32,877 bases of DNA from Chloroflexota bacterium (lineage in GTDB: Bacteria; Chloroflexota; Anaerolineae; Aggregatilineales; Phototrophicaceae). Shown here in pieces: positions 31,852 to 32,877 of this stretch (the stretch's first letter is position 1; every line of letters begins with the position of its first letter). The translations under genes were made by a program, and so were the position numbers. The stretch lies in contig JAPOWG010000045.1 in assembly GCA_026707745.1 (NCBI GenBank), positions 1-32,877 on the forward strand, in the 5' to 3' direction. The notes beneath the pieces are model-generated. The model did not search any database. It was not told the origin of the DNA and saw only the letters and a program-made list of their open reading frames with translations.

Positions 31852-32685
31852 TTGTCGCGCAAAATCAGATCTCGCAACAGAATTGTCATCTACGCGCTCA
31901 TGGCGCTGGTCATGATCTTCTTCGTCGGTCCCATCCTCTGGTTCATCCTTTTGGCTTTCCGTCATCCCAGCGAAGCCTATACCATCCCGCCGCAACTCTT
32001 CTTCGAGCCGACGTTGCAATCCTTCGAGCGTACCTTCGTCGACCCGGGCAACAATCGGCCGCAGGTGCTCAACAGTATTATCGTCAGCACCGGCGCTACC
32101 TTGCTCAGCTTGCCCTTTGCCATGTCAGCCGCGTACGCCTTGTCGCGTTTCGCCCTGCGCGGCAAGGACTTCATCATGAACTGGTACATCAGCCTGCTGA
32201 TCGCGCCGCCCATCGTCTTTGTCATCCCCTATTTCATTCTCATGTCGCGCATCGGCTGGGCCGGCACTTACCAGGCGATGATCCTCACCTTGCAGACGCT
32301 GGCGATTCCTTTTTCGGTCTGGCTGCTCAAGAGCTTCATGGACGAAGTGCCGCTTGATCTGGAAGAAGCGGCCTGGGTCGATGGCGCCACGCGCTTGTCC
32401 GCTTTCTTCCGCATTATCATCCCGCTTGCCTTGCCCGGCATCATCGTCACTTCCATGTTCACCTTCGTCTTCAGTTGGAACAACGTGCTCTTCCCGCTCA
32501 TTTTGAGCAAGCAAAGCACGACGACCTTGCCCGTCGGAACCATCAGCTTTTTTGCATCAACCGGCGTGTACTGGAATCAAATCGCGGCGACAGCCGTCGT
32601 CGCCATGCTGCCGCCAATGCTCATTTTCCTGGTTCTGGGGCGCTACGTGGTGCGCGGCTTGACATTCGGCGCGGTGAAGGGTTAG
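31852..32685 (+). CDS. ABC sugar transporter permease 2 (MalG/UgpE type)
   Basis: This is the second permease of the importer, about 277 residues with six helices. It starts SRKIRSRNRIVIYALMALVM, reaches FVGPILWFILLAFRHPSEAY, then the core AATLLSLPFAMSAAYALSRF-type block. The EAA docking loop reads EEAAWVDGATRLSAFFRIIIPLALPG (in about 181-206). The last helices include SWNNVLFPLILS and end RGLTFGAVKG, typical of MalG/UgpE proteins. The likely start is a TTG at 31852, which gives a normal MalG length and basic start. The open frame begins at an ATG at 31819, but that lies inside the palindrome and codes for Gly-rich filler. The adjacent GGGG block may supply the ribosome site. Confidence 0.9.
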   Translation: MSRKIRSRNRIVIYALMALVMIFFVGPILWFILLAFRHPSEAYTIPPQLFFEPTLQSFERTFVDPGNNRPQVLNSIIVSTGATLLSLPFAMSAAYALSRFALRGKDFIMNWYISLLIAPPIVFVIPYFILMSRIGWAGTYQAMILTLQTLAIPFSVWLLKSFMDEVPLDLEEAAWVDGATRLSAFFRIIIPLALPGIIVTSMFTFVFSWNNVLFPLILSKQSTTTLPVGTISFFASTGVYWNQIAATAVVAMLPPMLIFLVLGRYVVRGLTFGAVKG

Positions 32686-32756
32686 CCGTCCGTTGCCCGG
32701 TGGCAAACAAGCCGGCAGGGTTGGTTTTGTGGCGTAACACTTGAAATATGGTTAAA

Positions 32757-32877
32757 TTAGGCGCTGATGATGCCAAGACTAACGAGAGTCGTTACAAGGC
32801 TGGAGATCGCAACGAAAACCAGCGCGAGAATGCTAACGCCGCCGGTGACTTTCATGCGCCAACTACGCTCGTATCCG
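32757..32877 (-). CDS. C-terminal end of an unidentified membrane protein (or small single-helix protein)
   Basis: The reverse strand is open from the right edge to a TAA at 32757-32759. It reads GYERSWRMKVTGGVSILAL and continues hydrophobic (VFVAISSLVTTLVSLGIISA) to the end. The last roughly 25 residues form one membrane helix with a short tail. Either this is the end of a longer membrane protein cut by the window, or a 32-residue peptide starting at the internal ATG. The 71 bases between it and the convergent permease gene show only a weak stem (TTGCC/GGCAA) near 32691. I do not recognise a family. Confidence 0.4.
   Translation of the reverse strand, partial: GYERSWRMKVTGGVSILALVFVAISSLVTTLVSLGIISA

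Overview
The window looks like chromosomal DNA from a GC-rich bacterium, most likely a member of the Chloroflexota (Anaerolineae-like). This is an inference from style, not a database match. The clues are SH3b/CARDB proteins with Pro/Thr-rich linkers, a ParB-like/DUF4032-type protein, GT-C glycosyltransferases with very divergent sequences, metal permeases fused to winged helices, a Gram-positive-type LexA box, and G/C-rich palindromes between genes. No rRNA, tRNA, CRISPR array, integrase or transposase was seen.

Region 1 (1-3951) is a metal-ion ABC importer operon: the end of a TroA/ZnuA-like binding protein, an ATPase and two permeases. Both permeases carry C-terminal cytosolic winged-helix extensions, and the second also has a six-cysteine insert. 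Region 2 (4056-8294) holds a family 2 glycosyltransferase, a helix-turn-helix regulator with a clear sigma-70-type promoter, dprA overlapping it, lexA with an SOS box inside its own promoter, and a convergent membrane-anchored lytic transglycosylase. Region 3 (8579-14651) holds a bifunctional homocysteine S-methyltransferase/methylenetetrahydrofolate reductase coupled to an orphan LuxR-type regulator, a ParB-like/DUF4032-type protein, a Trm9-like methyltransferase and a secreted SH3b-CARDB protein.

Region 4 (14997-22931) holds an orphan LolD/MacB-type ATPase, a small HEAT-repeat protein, three tandem paralogous GT-C membrane glycosyltransferases and a thiolase. Between the second and third glycosyltransferases lies a decayed, internally deleted copy of the 5' end of the downstream thiolase. 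This shows that the unit glycosyltransferase-spacer-thiolase start was duplicated and then eroded.

Region 5 (22988-26276) has a membrane-anchored TPR-like protein divergent from metG. metG has a leader in which a 10-base segment can pair with the 5' arm of an intrinsic terminator, which is an attenuator-like layout. Region 6 (26417-27879) is a small defence-like island: hicB-hicA and a gene resembling AbiJ/HEPN abortive-infection proteins, visibly AT-richer than the flanks. Region 7 (28056-32685) is an M29-type aminopeptidase followed by a carbohydrate-type ABC importer: a Tat-exported binding protein and two permeases. G/C-rich palindromes separate the binding protein from permease 1 and permease 1 from permease 2. 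The right edge cuts a reverse-strand gene.
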